A stretch of DNA of 64,000 nucleotides from Arenicola marina (lineage: Eukaryota; Annelida; Polychaeta; Arenicolidae): positions 21,446,254-21,510,253 of the forward strand of contig OZ025260.1 in the NCBI GenBank assembly GCA_964019135.1, given 5' to 3'. Every line of letters begins with the position of its first letter. Positions within the stretch are counted from its first letter, which is position 1. The translations under genes were made by a program, and so were the position numbers. Of this stretch, positions 39,736-52,700 are shown piece by piece. Under the pieces are notes generated by a model. It was not told where the DNA came from. It made no database searches and saw only the letters and a list, made by a program, of their open reading frames with translations.

Positions 39736-42700
39736 CGGTTTATCGAGGCGGTGTGATATTCAACCTTGGGATATTTGTTGTGGTTGTTGTTGTAGTCATC
39801 CACCAAAAATATACATCGGGCGGTGGCTAAACTGTCTACCAGAGAATATAACTTGTCGAGTTTGTAGGAGATAAAAAAGGGGATATTTTTTATTAATTGA
39901 TATTGACCACAATATATTAGTGATAGTTAATGGTATTGCCATAACGGACAATAATAAATTGCTAAATTATCAAATGTAAGTAGAACTGCTCTATGAGATA
40001 TTAGTAAATATAGATGTTCGACAAAGATAAGTAGGATCTTACCAGATAATTGAGGGTCAGAATGCACTGTATTGATCTATTTATTAGTTCACTTATAAAG
40101 ATCGTATGGACTAGGCATAAGGCAAACCGCTCGCACTACTGTACAATACGTAATACACGTACAGTTTCTAGAACAGGCCGGTTACTCTAATGCCAGCACT
40201 ATCGATTTGATTTTCAGGGTTTAATGCCACCAAACTTTGTCAGTGTGGGTGTTTGAACTGTCTGTATGATTGCTCAACTGTTAACGACTTAACCTTTACC
40301 CCACCACCACCAGTCTGTTACAGGTTGAGGTGACCGTTTATATGTGTATTCGTTATCGGTTAAATAAAAACAGTTTACCCCTGAACAAATCTTCAAACGT
40401 CACCGCAGTGATAATACCAACACTTAGGCATGTACTCTATCACTAAGTGTGACCGCTATTTCTTTCTGCAAGTCATATTTCCCCAGGGACCCGAGATTTC
40501 TTCCCTCTTCTTCTGCCGGGGCCCTGCGCGTATGCTATCGGAGGCTTTCTGAAACATTTCCCCGGTCGACCGCAACTTCGAAAATTGACCGCGGCGTTAA
40601 CAGGACCATTGCCGTGAATGGATTGGCTTTCGACTGCCATCGCCTTGTAAGCCACTCAAAACTATGGCCAGGGAGGGAATGTGTTCTGCTGCCGCTGCTC
40701 ACCAACCTGACGACATCGGGGCGTAAAACTGATCATCGGCTTGGCCAGGAGTCGATCGCTGTCGTTCAGGGGGCGGGATGGGGGAGAGGCGGGGGGGAGG
40801 CGGAAATAGCAGCAGCGGGTCAGTGTACTAGATGAAATGTTAAATATGGCCATTGTGAAGTTCACTCAGTAGATGTGGACGCATGGGAGGCGGTAGATGT
40901 CTTACATTATCCCTTTAGGCTAGTGCCGCCGCCGCCACCGAAAAGGTTCTTCCTCGTTTGTGTGTGTCGAGGGGGGGGGGGGGCGGACCGGTTGGGGTGG
41001 CCGGGGCGTCCAGAGTGGCGACGGTTCTTCCCCGTGGGTCGGGGGGTGGCCGAGGGGCCGGCGGGCCGAGGCGGCCAGGGTGGCGACTGGTCGGGGGTAG
41101 TGACTGGGCCGGGGCCGGGGCCGGGGCCGAGGCCGGGGCCCAGGCGGCGTGGGTGCTGGCTGCCCGGGTTGGGGTGCCCTGGGTCGCGGGGATGATGGTG
41201 ACGGTGCCGGAAGGGAGGGGGTAGGGTGGGGAGGAGAGTCGGGGGTTGACACCCCCTGCCTTACCGGGCGTGGATAACGACGGGTTCGGGTGACGGGTGG
41301 CGACTGGGCGGCATAACGGCCGTCGGAACCCGTATGTTCATCCATTTAATGTCGGATCAAAATGGCGGCCCGGAAAATGGCATGCCAGGGTACATTTTCC
41401 GCTCCGTCGTTCCAAACCTTCCCGCTGTGAGGTCGAGGGGCCAAAATCGCTAACTCAGCATTTCCGCCTCCGCTGTTTTGTGTTGTTGTCGGTGGGCTGT
41501 CTGCAGGTGTCAGGGCGCCGACAGAAGCCGGATAACTGCTCTCTCACCGAGGGTGGTGCGCTGTCTAATGCACTGACCTTATGACCGCTGACCACTTTTT
41601 ATGTGAAACTTGAATATTATATTGAGACCATTGTAGGCAAAGTCTGTATGTATGATTTTTTCATATATTTGGAGATTTTTAGATTTTTTGCCATTTTTCA
41701 CCATCTTCGTAAAAGCTTATTTCTCATATCATTGCGAAATGCAATACTAGCTTTGACATTGTTGTCTGTGGTACTCTGCGTTGAAAACAGTTTTCACACG
41801 TTTTTGAAGCTAAATTAAAATGTTTCTTTAGCCAATTAAAACTTAAGTACAATATTTAAACAAATATTACGGGGCATAAATAGCGTTGTACTTACCATGC
41901 TAACCATCTGCAGTAATTGTCGGACAACCTTTGTCTATGGTAACTATCGGGTTGTGGTGAAATATATATTTTGTTATTGCGTTTCAGCTCCTGAAATAAA
42001 TACTTTTGCTTATCTGGGAGCCTGCCCAATACTTTTTCCAGAAACGCGTTCAAAAATTAGAATCGCCCGTCACGTCAACGAATACTCAACAAGTGTTTTT
42101 TATTCCTTTCTTACTTATCTATGGAAATAAATCGTTTTCCGACGGTTTAAGGCACGACTTCTCTCCTATCTTTTCTTTTCCTTGCCAATCTCCATTTTTC
42201 TGTCCCCCAAAATCTCCTGTCTCTCTCCCCCTCCTTTACCCCTTACCCATCGCTATCTCCCCCTCCTTCACCCCTTACCCATCGCTATCTTCCCCCATCC
42301 AGTGGTGGTGTCCATGCCGCCCGCTGTCTCAGCCCTTTCCTGGCTATCTTTTTCTTTCTATCTCTTTGAGGGCGTGTATAGTTTGTATGCTCCAAGTATC
42401 AAAAGGCTAATCCCGACTTTCTCATCCCAACTCTCCAGAATGTGTTTACTTGATCAAAGCCATCGCCCTCCTTACCCGCCGACAAAACACTCTCCCGCCC
42501 GCCGCGAGAGGCGCTGGTTTGTATGCATGCCAACACGTCCTACCACGCCCTCTAGCGGGGCTCTGTAATTACCTGTTACTCAATATTCATCGACACGTCC
42601 CCGACCGACACGGGGGCAAAACGACCTTGTTCTTTGCAATGACTTGTCAATCATAAGTCGCCCACCAAAAGGACGAGCTGACTAAGATTCCACTCCGCTA

Positions 42701-44030
42701 GCTACCTTTAAAAGGCGTCCCACGGACCTGCTTCGCTGTGAGGTCGTCACAGGTTTTTATGTGCTCTCGTTCCGCCTGTCTTTTTTGCTGCGGGCTGTCT
42801 TTCTCCCCCGCCCCCTGCCCTCTAACCCCTAACCCCTACCCCCCCTCCGACAGCCCGCCCACTTGGTCCCCGGCGCCAGACCGACCCCTCTGAGACTCGT
42901 TAGATGATTTCTGCCACGTCCGTCTCTATTCAAAGTCCGTCCTATTAAAAAAAAACTGCAGGAAATTACAGTGCAAAGACCTTTCGATCCCGGGGAACCC
43001 CTCCTTTTAATCTGATGAGAGTTAATCAGCCTCGTCTGGGGTGCTGTCTTATTCCCCAACATCGCTTGACCCACGACCACCACCCCTCACCCCCACCCCC
43101 CCCCCCCCTCCCACCACCCTTTCCAAACACCCATATATACCCCCCTCTCCTCCCTCCCCCGGTCCCCACCCCACCTACCAGGCTACGTCTGAGACTTCAG
43201 CCGCTACCATTCAGACTTGGAGCGTGGTCCGTCGCTGACTCTGCCTACTTAACCCCACAACCACAACCCCGCCACCCCCCCCCCCCCGCCTGGCCCCCTC
43301 CTTACATCTGGGTCCCCAGGCTGGGTCCGCCCACAAGGAAAATGGCCAATTTCACGTCTTGGATGCCATCGGTTTCCCATTCAACACCTGGGCAGATTTC
43401 CGGTTGAGATTAGATCCAAATGCTCGGGAAAATCTGCTTCATCGTCGCCCCCCTCCACCCTCCCTCCTACACGTCGCCCCACACCCCCTCCTTCCACGAC
43501 ACACCTCACCCCCTCCTACACGTCACCCCTGCCCCACCCCCCACACCCCCCCCTTACACGTTTCTTCACCGTCGAAAAGGACCCAAAGATCAGGCTGAAT
43601 CCCTGTCGATATAGATAATATAGACTTAACGAAAATCCTAAGTCGTAATTTTTTTTTACGCGGTCATCCTAATTAGTATTAAGAAGCTTACGGGCACATA
43701 GAACACATGTTGCTCTGCACATCTTGCCGACGGAGCCCACCATACGACTGAATGAGGGACTTCATCTCTATAACATGTATGTTGAAACCGTTGGGGTATT
43801 GTCACCAGAAACGTTGCCAGACATTATCACTACTTATGCAACGAAAGAAAATGGGACGTCTGAGTCAATGGTATCGACGAGGAAATAATTATTTTCGCTT
43901 TGCGTATTAATCCTAGCTACATACAATATATACATGAAAACAAGTTAGGTATGCGCTACCGGCGACTAGACCACAACGCTTTGATAGATATATTACGTTT
44001 GATAAATATATTTGTAATTATGGTGGTAAC
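39736..44030. other. Intergenic; CpG-rich 40.9-41.3 kb
   Basis: 40.9-41.3 kb is strongly GC-rich with GGGGCCGGGGCC runs. 41357-41372 has AAAATGGCGGCCCGG, a YY1-like motif. 42.8-43.6 kb is C-rich. Open frames of up to 141 codons are proline/arginine-rich and overlap on both strands. No domain is recognised. The CpG-rich block may be a promoter. Confidence 0.4.
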
Positions 44031-44345
44031 ACATTGACACGTATTGCCGAACTGCCATGTTATTGTGAAAGGTTACACATTGACACGTGTTGCCGAACTG
44101 CCATGTTAGTGCGAATGGTTAACTATTGATACGTATTGCCGAACTGTGAAAGGTTACATCTTGACACGTATTGCCGAACTGCCATATAATTGTGAATGGT
44201 TACAAATTGTTACGTATTGCCGAACTGCCATGTTAGTGCGAATGGTAACCATTGATACGTATTGTCGAACTCCCATGTTATGGTCAATGGTTACACATTG
44301 ACACGTATTGCCGAACTGCCATATAATTGTGAATGGTTACAAATT
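44031..44345. repeat. 46-bp minisatellite, about seven copies
   Basis: The unit contains ACATTGACACGTATTGCCGA and ACTGCCATGTTATTGTGAA. Spacing is 46 bp between the first copies, and one copy is truncated. Substitutions are common, so the array is fairly old. Confidence 0.85.
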
Positions 44346-44989
44346 AGAGAGTTATTGCACAACGTTTTCGATTGAACGTATCCCGTCAACGTAACCCGAT
44401 GAGCAATTACGTCATCAGAACTCGAGGTGTTTCCTGAGCTACATAGATGCGTTTGCGGGATCCGTTTGCGGGACAACGTATAAATCGCCTTTCTAACGTT
44501 TTGCCCGTACGTATAACAGCCCAAGGGAATTTACTTAATATTTTTTGTGTTTCTGCGAATGCATGCCTCAGTTTTTGCAGTTATCGGGAGAGGATACTTC
44601 ACAGATGCTAATATACTGTATTGACTGATTTTAGACTTGAAAAAGCAAAGGAATTTGTCGAATGTAAGCGGATTTTTTTCGGTCGTCTGTAGTGGCAGTG
44701 GCCAGCGCAGTGGCAAGTTCACCCAGTGCACAATGCCGCACAGACCATTAACACTCAACCACCCGCGTTGTTTGAAACATAGATGTGTATTTATATTATT
44801 ATTATCTCTGCGACAATTAAAGGCTGACTGCACTCTAGAAAGAGAGACAATGAACGATGGTGAGTTGTTTATAATTTCAACAACTCAGATTTCATATAAA
44901 CATTTTCCTAACGAAGAAGCATTACCAGGTGCAATTTCTGTTAAAAAAACCTGATACAAATAGTTTTTCCTTCTTAGATGACCAAATAG
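44346..44989. other. Intergenic, no gene recognised
   Basis: Unique sequence. A 105-codon + strand frame (44637-44954) and a 100-codon minus frame overlap and show no domain. Confidence 0.45.
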
Positions 44990-45209
44990 AAACCTTATTG
45001 AAACGACACTTTGATAAATGTGAAACCATCTAAACGTCACCCCCCCCCCTCCTCCTACACGTCAACTCTTCCCCCCTCGTACAGTCACCCCTCACCCCTC
45101 CTGCACGTCACCCCTCACCCTCCTAGACGTCACCCTCCCCCCTCTTACACGTCACCCATGACGTTTTTATTGTTTTACATTTATTAAAGTATCGTTTCAA
45201 TAAGGTTTC
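44990..45209. repeat. Fold-back element around a CACGTCACCC tandem
   Basis: The arms at 44990-45021 and 45178-45209 are inverted repeats of 32 bp with two mismatches (AAACCTTATTGAAACGA...). They enclose a degenerate C-rich tandem with core TACACGTCACCCCTC. It is probably a hairpin MITE. Confidence 0.65.
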
Positions 45210-45463
45210 AACTTTAAGTATCTTTGTTGCGGAACTTATTCGTTATGGAAGAACTGTTCAGTTTGTTCATAAATCTAAATGCAGTAATGATGTAAAAAAA
45301 TTAATGAAATAACCATTTCTAGAGGGCGTTTTACTGGAAATAGTTATTTCATCACGTGTTATAAGAGAATTAGCCATGAATAAACTAGTTTTATACTGTT
45401 ACATATTGTTTGTGTTTTTCTTTGTGTAAAGGTAACAGAGCGAAAGAAGTCGATAGAAATAAA
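45210..45463. other. Unique AT-rich spacer
   Basis: A short hairpin GAAATAACCATTTCTAG...GGAAATAGTTATTTC lies near 45306-45351. No gene. Confidence 0.4.
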
Positions 45464-46502
45464 GCAAAGTGGGCTAATCTCGATTCTTGGGTAACCTCGA
45501 CCCCCATATGCTATTTTTGTTGATGACGTCACCAATCGAATTTTTTTCGCCGAATTGGTTTTTAGATCACAATCTTAGGGATACTCCTGATGCCTAGACA
45601 CAGAGACGCTGGATAATAGGCATGTATATTTTTTATGAAATTTGATATAAATATGTCCTGCAACCCAACGTTAACAGATGCTTGTGCAGCTTATCTCAAA
45701 AGTTAAGACACATGAGTTTCAAAAACAAGCAGTATGCCTTATTAACACTGAGTATGAGAACTTATTTTACAATAAAGAGTGACAGCAGACGATGTTTACA
45801 ACAGGTGTGACATCATGACAGTTTTTCCCCAGATTGACCTTGACCTTGGGAGAGATCGAGGTTACCCCACATTTTTCACGGCCGTTCCCCTCTTTAATTT
45901 AACATAATTTTCTAACAATATCTGTTATAAAATACACCATTTTTTAGCCGTTAATGGTCACAAATACATGCAACAATAACGGTCCGGCCCTGCTCCCGCA
46001 TATTCTGACGTAAACTAATATTTAGATGTGTTGTAACATAAATGGGTTATTTTGGCTTCGTAACGCAGCTGTTCCAAATGGCATTCCCTTGGCATGATGG
46101 CCCATGAAGTATTCTAACTTTGCGATATGACTACCCATGTAATAAGACTAATAAATATGGTTTCAAGGGATTGCTTTATCTATCCGTGGGCATAAGAGGC
46201 ACAGTTATGTGAATTAATATTGTTGCTTTCGCACACTAAGCATCACGATATGCAAATTAAATCACCCACCTATCCCAGGGGGTCGAGGTTAGACCACGGG
46301 GGTCGAGGTTCGACCATGGCCCTCACTGCCTTTCAGAAACTGAGCACTCCCCACAATCTGCCTAGGTTTTCGTTTTTTCTATAAAATCATATTATTTGAA
46401 TACCATGGTTTACTGTTTACAAAAAATTAGTTCATTTCACATTTCACATTATTAAAGAAAATAGTTTTTTTGTCTTAAGGGGTCGAGATTAGCCCACTTT
46501 GC
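45464..46502. mobile_element. 1-kb TIR element, no transposase
   Basis: GCAAAGTGGGCTAATCTCGA at 45464-45483 and its exact reverse complement at 46483-46502 form a perfect 20-bp terminal inverted repeat. Near both ends are variants of GGGTAACCTCGACCCC and GGGGTCGAGGTTAGACC, so the sub-terminal regions also carry a repeated GTCGAGGTT motif. The 1,039-bp interior has no transposase frame. A target duplication could not be decided. It is probably a non-autonomous DNA transposon. Confidence 0.65.
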
Positions 46503-47019
46503 CTTATATATAACACAGATATGCAAAACACTATTAACACTTTTGAACAAAACGGTTTAAACTCTTCGTTCTAGTTGTATATTGTATTCTGTTTCTATTG
46601 TGGTCGCCTTCGTAAATTGTGAAGAACGCCAGCCGTCGCTTTAAGGTTGTAGACAGAACACCGACTACAATAACTCACTTGTGCGCCGCGCGAGAGTGAA
46701 AAACCGAAACGTAAACGTATCGGCGCTAACGGATCGGGATGCGTATCAGTGGCGCGGAAATGTAGTGCAATAACTCTCTATTGACACGTATTGCGTTCGC
46801 GTGCGCATCTTAGCAATGTTGAGTAACGACCCTGGGCCCACGGATATCGCACAGATATCGACCGAATCCATCGAGTTACTAGCGTTGAATTAATTCATGA
46901 GATCTACATACGGACAGCACTCGCCGAATGTTGACCCACATCTAATCCAACTGCGTAATTTCACGGGACCCAAAATGCCATCCAAGCCTGGGGGCCTATG
47001 TAGTGTTTCAAGCCACCAA
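46503..47019. other. Intergenic, no gene recognised
   Basis: Unique sequence with no coding or RNA feature. Confidence 0.45.
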
Positions 47020-47300
47020 GGTCGGATCTCCGGAGGGGGGGGCGGGCCGGACCCCCACCCTTTTTGAGAAAAAATGTAGGCGATCTCAGGTGGCGTGGAC
47101 CTGCCCCTCCCCGCCCCCCCCCCCCCTTTCCCCCCAGCTCGCCAGTTTCCAGTGGATCCCTCCCCCTCGGTCGTCAAAAATCTGTGGATCTCCCGGTCGC
47201 AATTTTGTTCAGCGCCCCCCTCCGCCCCCCAGGTCGCAATTTTGTTTCTCCTCCCCCGTTTGGACGCCCCCCATTTTCAAATTCCTGGATCCGCCCCTGA
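47020..47300. repeat. G-rich element of the GGATCC-end family
   Basis: The left end is GGTCGGATCTCCGGAGGGGG and the right end is AAATTCCTGGATCCGCCCCTG. The interior alternates G- and C-runs with GGTCGCAATTTTG twice. It resembles 2226-2463 in inverted orientation. Confidence 0.55.
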
Positions 47301-49179
47301 GCCACACTTGTACATGCATGAGCTAAAGCAGGACAAATTAACCCCTAACTGAAGGTGACATCAAAGATATTAGTACACCTTGGTGACAAGATACATGCAC
47401 CAAGAAACACTCTCGAAATCCAGCGGCATAATGTCATTATTCTCCCATAGAGGGCAGCACGGTCACTCGACTTTCGTCCGGAATCAAGGTCACCCATCGG
47501 TTCTACCTCAAATAACTGCAACACAACGAATTGGTCAGGGTCGGGAGGGGCGGGGGTGGGATGTAGAGAAGGAAAACAGGGTAAGGGGGGGGGGGAAGGT
47601 AATATAGCAAGGCGTTAGGATTGTAGTTGGGTCGGGTGGGGGGGGGGCGGTGACGTCTGGGTAATGTGGCAATAAATCGATTAACACTCGATTTCATTAC
47701 CCAATAATGGATGGCAGATATTCCCCGCAGTATAATGCATGTACAGGAGTCGGAGAAATGGAGTGTTATGTCGACGTCGGCGCTCGGTAGATCTATCATT
47801 CTGATGAATGGTCCTTGCTCGGACCAGAGGCTGGCTGGTGCTCTCTATATAATGTCACACAGCAAGGCTGGCGTTAAATCGAACGTAGCGCAAACCCCTT
47901 GGCCGAAACGAAAGTAGATGTCAACAGTATTATTACGCGGAATCACCATATACATGATGATCAATGGCATTGCAACATTGCATTAATTCTGCTATGGGCG
48001 CAAAGGGAACAACGAAAGACGAAAACCGGGATTTCTGCCTAATCTCATGCGTGCTATATAATAAGGCCAAGAAATGTGTCTGGTCTGCTTTAGATGGCGA
48101 GATGTCTAGAGATGTCATTCTTCCAATGATGAAATAATTTTGTTCTGCTGCGGTACCTTTTATTTTGGGGGGGGGGGGGGGGGTTGTGAGAAGTCCCCAC
48201 CATTAATTACAAGGAGATTGCACCATCCATTGTGAAGTTAATATGAATGTTGATGAAACCTGGTGATCGGCGGCAGATTTAGTTCAACTTGTCTTCCATA
48301 ACCTATTTCATATCTGCACTTGGTATGAGGTCGCCTCTTTTCCAGGTCAAACATAAGGCTGAGACTGCAGTTATGCCCCACAATGCCCCAACCCGACCTC
48401 CCCCCCCCCCCACCCCATATGCGCTGACAGAAATGTGTTGAAAAGGCTGGGGCATGGTTGAGCTTAAGAGTACAATGTGACACTTAGTGTTTGGTATATT
48501 TCTTTGCAGCTGAGGTTGATTGAGCGACTTTTAGTTTTGTTCCTCGTGGCAAATATTAAACGCTTTGTCTGACTGCATAATCTTGATTACTTACTGATAT
48601 GTACCGCAAAATGAATTGAACCCCATCAATGTAACAAGCTAGAGACACCCTGAGAGTCGCACATTTACCACATTTTACATAAAATATGACAGGCGCGAAC
48701 CCATATATTTTCTCGGAAGGTCACTAAGTTCTAAAGGGATGAGTTCAGCGATTGCATTAGCCACCCTTGCCTTGTCCCTGGGGACGAGTTGTCCCCTGGC
48801 CAGTCCGAGGCAGGGGTACGATATGACCAGAGGACCAGGCGGCGGTATGGCCCTCGTCACTCACCGGGCTGACACTTCGGAGTTGTTTAGCGAGTCCGCG
48901 CGGCATTCAGAGCGCCCTGTTGGCGCGGTACGCGGCGGCGAACCGTCGCGCGGCTAAAGTCGTGGGCTGAGGGAGTTTTGTTATAACGTCGTCCGGTCTG
49001 TAGAGCCGGGATCACGGTGGCAACAAATTGCGCCTTGTTGTGGGATTTGGGGATAAACGCGGTGACTTCACATCCATCCATTGTATTGCGAGACACAGTT
49101 CCTCAACCCGACGGAGCAATCTCCTTGTATCTCTGCGCACGTATGAAAGGATAATACTGAAATGTGGTGTCCATCAGGG
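47301..49179. other. Intergenic, no gene recognised
   Basis: Poly-G tracts near 47587, 47639 and 48168. The 48.70-48.96 kb part is GC-rich with two overlapping short open frames, neither recognisable. Confidence 0.45.
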
Positions 49180-49845
49180 CAGATGTGTCCTATCATGACA
49201 GATATGTCCTCTCATGGTAGATATGTCCCTTCATATTGATAGCAGATATGTCCTATCATATTGACAGCAGATATGTCCTATCATATTGACAGCAGATATG
49301 TCCTATCATATTGATAGCAGATATGTTCTATCATATTGATAGCAGTTATGTCCTATCATATTGATAGCAGACATGTCCTCTCATATTGACAGCAGATATG
49401 TCCTATCATATTGACAGCAGATATGTCCTATCATATTGACAGCAGATATGTCCTATCATATTGATAGCAGATATGTCCTATCATATTGATAGCAGATATG
49501 TCCTATCATATTGACAGCAGATATGTCCTCTCATATTGACAGCAGATATGTCCTATCATATTGACAGCAGATATGTCCTATCATATTGATAGCAGATATG
49601 TCCTATCATATTGACAGCAGATATGTCATATCCTATCATATTGATAGCAGATATGTCCTTTCATATTGACAGCAGATATGTCCTCTCATATTGACAGCAG
49701 ATATGTCCTATCATATTGACAGCAGATATGTCATATCCTATCATATTGATAGCAGATATGTCCTTTCATATTGACAGCAGATATGTCCTATCAGATTGAC
49801 AGCAGATATGTCCTATCATGGCAGATATGTCCTCTCACAGCAGAT
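49180..49845. repeat. 25-bp minisatellite array, about 26 copies
   Basis: The unit core is ATTGACAGCAGATATGTCCT followed by ATCAT. GATAGCAG and GACAGCAG variants alternate in blocks. A unit carrying an extra TATGTCATATCC occurs twice about 110 bp apart, marking a block duplication. Confidence 0.93.
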
Positions 49846-50000
49846 ATTAAGGAAAGCTATCTACGAAAACGCATGACCCAATTGCGAAGTGCCACGCACC
49901 CATTGGACATAGAGAAAGGCAGGCATTTAGGAATTCCACGGGAAGAAAGACTGTGTATTGTAAAAGAGAAGTTTTGTCTTTTGCTTCGCAACCATGACCT

Positions 50001-52700
50001 GTGCCTGCCTACATTCTGTCTCCTGCCCACCCGTCCCTGCCTCGTGCCTACACTCTACCGCCTGCCCACCCGTCCCTGCCCCGTGCCTACGCTCTACCGC
50101 CTGCCCATCCGTCCCTGTCTCGTGCCTACACTCTACCGCCTGCCCACTCGTCCCTGCCCCGTGCCTACACTCTACCGCCTGCCCACCCGTCCCTGCCTCG
50201 TGCCTACACTCTGCCGCCTGCCCACCCGTCCCTGCCTCGTGCATACGCTCTGCCGCCTGCCCACCCGTCTCTGCCCCGTGCCTACACTCTGCCGCCTGCC
50301 CACCCGTCCCTGCCTCGTGCCTACACTCTGCCGCCTGCCCACCCGTCCCTGCCTCGTGCATACGCTCTGCCGCCTGCCCACCCGTCCCTGCCCGGTGCCT
50401 ACACTCTACCGCCTGCCCACCCGTCCCTGCCCCGTGCCTACACTCTGCCGCCTGCCCACCCGTCCCTGCCTTGTGCCTACACTCTGCCGCCTGCCCACCC
50501 GTCCCTGCCTCGTGCATACGCTCTGCCGCCTGCCCACCCGTCCCTGCCCCGTGCCTACACTCTGCCGCCTGCCCACCCGTCCCTGCCCCGTGCCTACACT
50601 CTGCCGCCTGCCCACCCGTCCCTGCCCCGTGCCTACACTCTGCCGCCTGCCCACCCGTCCCTGCCTCGTGCCTACACTCTGCCGCCTGCCCACCCGTCCC
50701 TGCCTCGTGCATACGCTCTGCCGCCTGCACACCCGTCCCTGCCCCGTGCCTACACTCTACCGCCTGCCCACCCGTCCCTGCCCCGTGCCTACACTCTGCC
50801 GCCTGCCCACCCGTCCCTGCCTTGTGCCTACACTCTGCCGCCTGCCCACCCGTCCCTGCCTCGTGCCTACGCTCTGCCGCCTGCCCACCCGTCCCTGCCC
50901 CGTGCCTACACTCTGCCGCCTGCCCACCCGTCCCTGCTTCGTGCCTACACTCTACCGCCTGCCCACCCGTCCCTGCTCCGTGCCTACACCCTGCCGCCTG
51001 CCCACCCGTCTCTGCCCCGTGCCTACACCCTGCCGCCTGCCCACCCGTCTCTGCCCCATGCCTACACTCTGCCGCCTGCCCACCCGTCCCTGCCTCGTGC
51101 ATACGCTCTACCGCCTGCCCACCCGTCCCTGCCTCGTGCCTACACCCTGCCGCCTGCCCACCCGTCTCTGCCCCGTGCCTACACCCTGCCGCCTGCCCAC
51201 CCGTCTCTGCCCCGTGCCTACACTCTGCCGCCTGCCCACCCGTCCCTGCCTCGTGCATACGCTCTACCGCCTGCCCATCCGTCCCTGCCTCGTGCATACG
51301 CTCTGCCGCCTGCCCACCCGTCCCTGCCCCGTGCCTACGCTCTACCGCCTGCCCACCCGTCCCTGCCTCGTGCCTACACTCTGCCGCCTGCTCACCCGTC
51401 CCTGCCCCGTGCCTACACCCTGCCGCCTGTCCACCCGTCTCTGCCACGTGCCTACACTCTGCCGTCTGCCCACCCGTCCCTGCCTCGTGCCTACACTCTG
51501 CCGCCTGCCCACCCGTCGCTGCTTCGTGCCTACACTCTGCCGCCTGCCCACCCGTCCCTGCCTCGTGCCTACACTCTGCCGCCTGCCCACCCGTCCCTGC
51601 CTCGTGCCTACACTCTACCGCCTGCCCACCCGTCCTTGCCTCGTGCATACGCTCTGCCGCCTGCCCACCCGTCCCTGCCTCGTGCCTACACTCTGCCGCC
51701 TGCCCACCCGTCCCTGCCTCGTGCCTACACTCTACCGCCTGCCCACCCGTCCTTGCCTCGTGCATACGCTCTGCCGCCTGCCCACCCGTCCCTGCCTCGT
51801 GCCTACACTCTACCGCCTGCCCACCCATCCCTGCCCTGTGCCTACACTCTGCCGCCTGCCCACCTGTCCCTGCCCCGTGCCTACACTCTACCGCCTGCCC
51901 ACCCGTCCTTGCCTCGTGCATACGCTCTGCCGCCTGCCCACCCGTCCCTGCCTCGTGCCTACACTCTACCGCCTGCCCACCCGTCCCTGCCCCGTGCCTA
52001 CACTCTACCGCCTGCCCACCCGTCCCTGCCCCGTGCCTACACTCTGCCGCCTGCCCACCCGTCCCTGCCTCGTGCCTACACTCTACCGCCTGCCCACCCG
52101 TCCTTGCCTCGTGCATACGCTCTGCCGCCTGCCCACCCGTCCCTGCCTCGTGCCTACACTCTACCGCCTGCCCACCCGTCCCTGCCCCGTGCCTACACTC
52201 TGCCGCCTGCCCACCCGTCCCTGCCCCGTGCCTACACTCTACCGCCTGCCCACCCGTCCTTGCCTCGTGCATACGCTCTGCCGCCTGCCCACCCGTCCCT
52301 GCCTCGTGCCTACACTCTACCGCCTGCCCACCCGTCCCTGCCCCGTGCCTACACTCTACCGCTTGTCCACCCGTCCCTGCCTCGTGCCTACACTCTGCCG
52401 CCTGCCCACCCGTCCCTGCCCCGTGCCTACACCCTGCCGCCTGCCCACCCGTCTCGGCCCCGTGCCTACACTCTGCCGCCTGCCCACCCGTCCCTGCCCC
52501 GTGCCTACACTCTACCGCCTGCCCACCCGTCCCTGCCCCGTGCATACGCTCTAACGCCTGTCCACCCGTCCCTGCCTCGTGCCTACACTCTGCCGCCTGC
52601 CCACCCGTCCCTGCCCCGTGCCTACACCCTGCCACCTGCCCACCCGTCTCGGCCTCGTGCCTACACTCTGCCGCCTGCCCACCCGTCCCTGCCTCGTGCA
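50001..52700. repeat. 39-bp minisatellite array, about 69 copies
   Basis: The unit is 39 bp (13 codons) with core CCGCCTGCCCACCCGTCCCT and CGTGCCTACACTCT. Three forward frames and one reverse frame stay open for more than 920 codons. The four common variable sites fall so that in the frame starting at 50001 three are synonymous (CCT/CCC, GCC/GCA, CTA/CTG) and one is Thr/Ala. This gives a nearly constant peptide LPRAY(T/A)LPPAHPS. The other forward frames change residue at most of these sites. There is no start context, splice signal or flanking domain, so it is recorded as a repeat. Confidence 0.93.
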
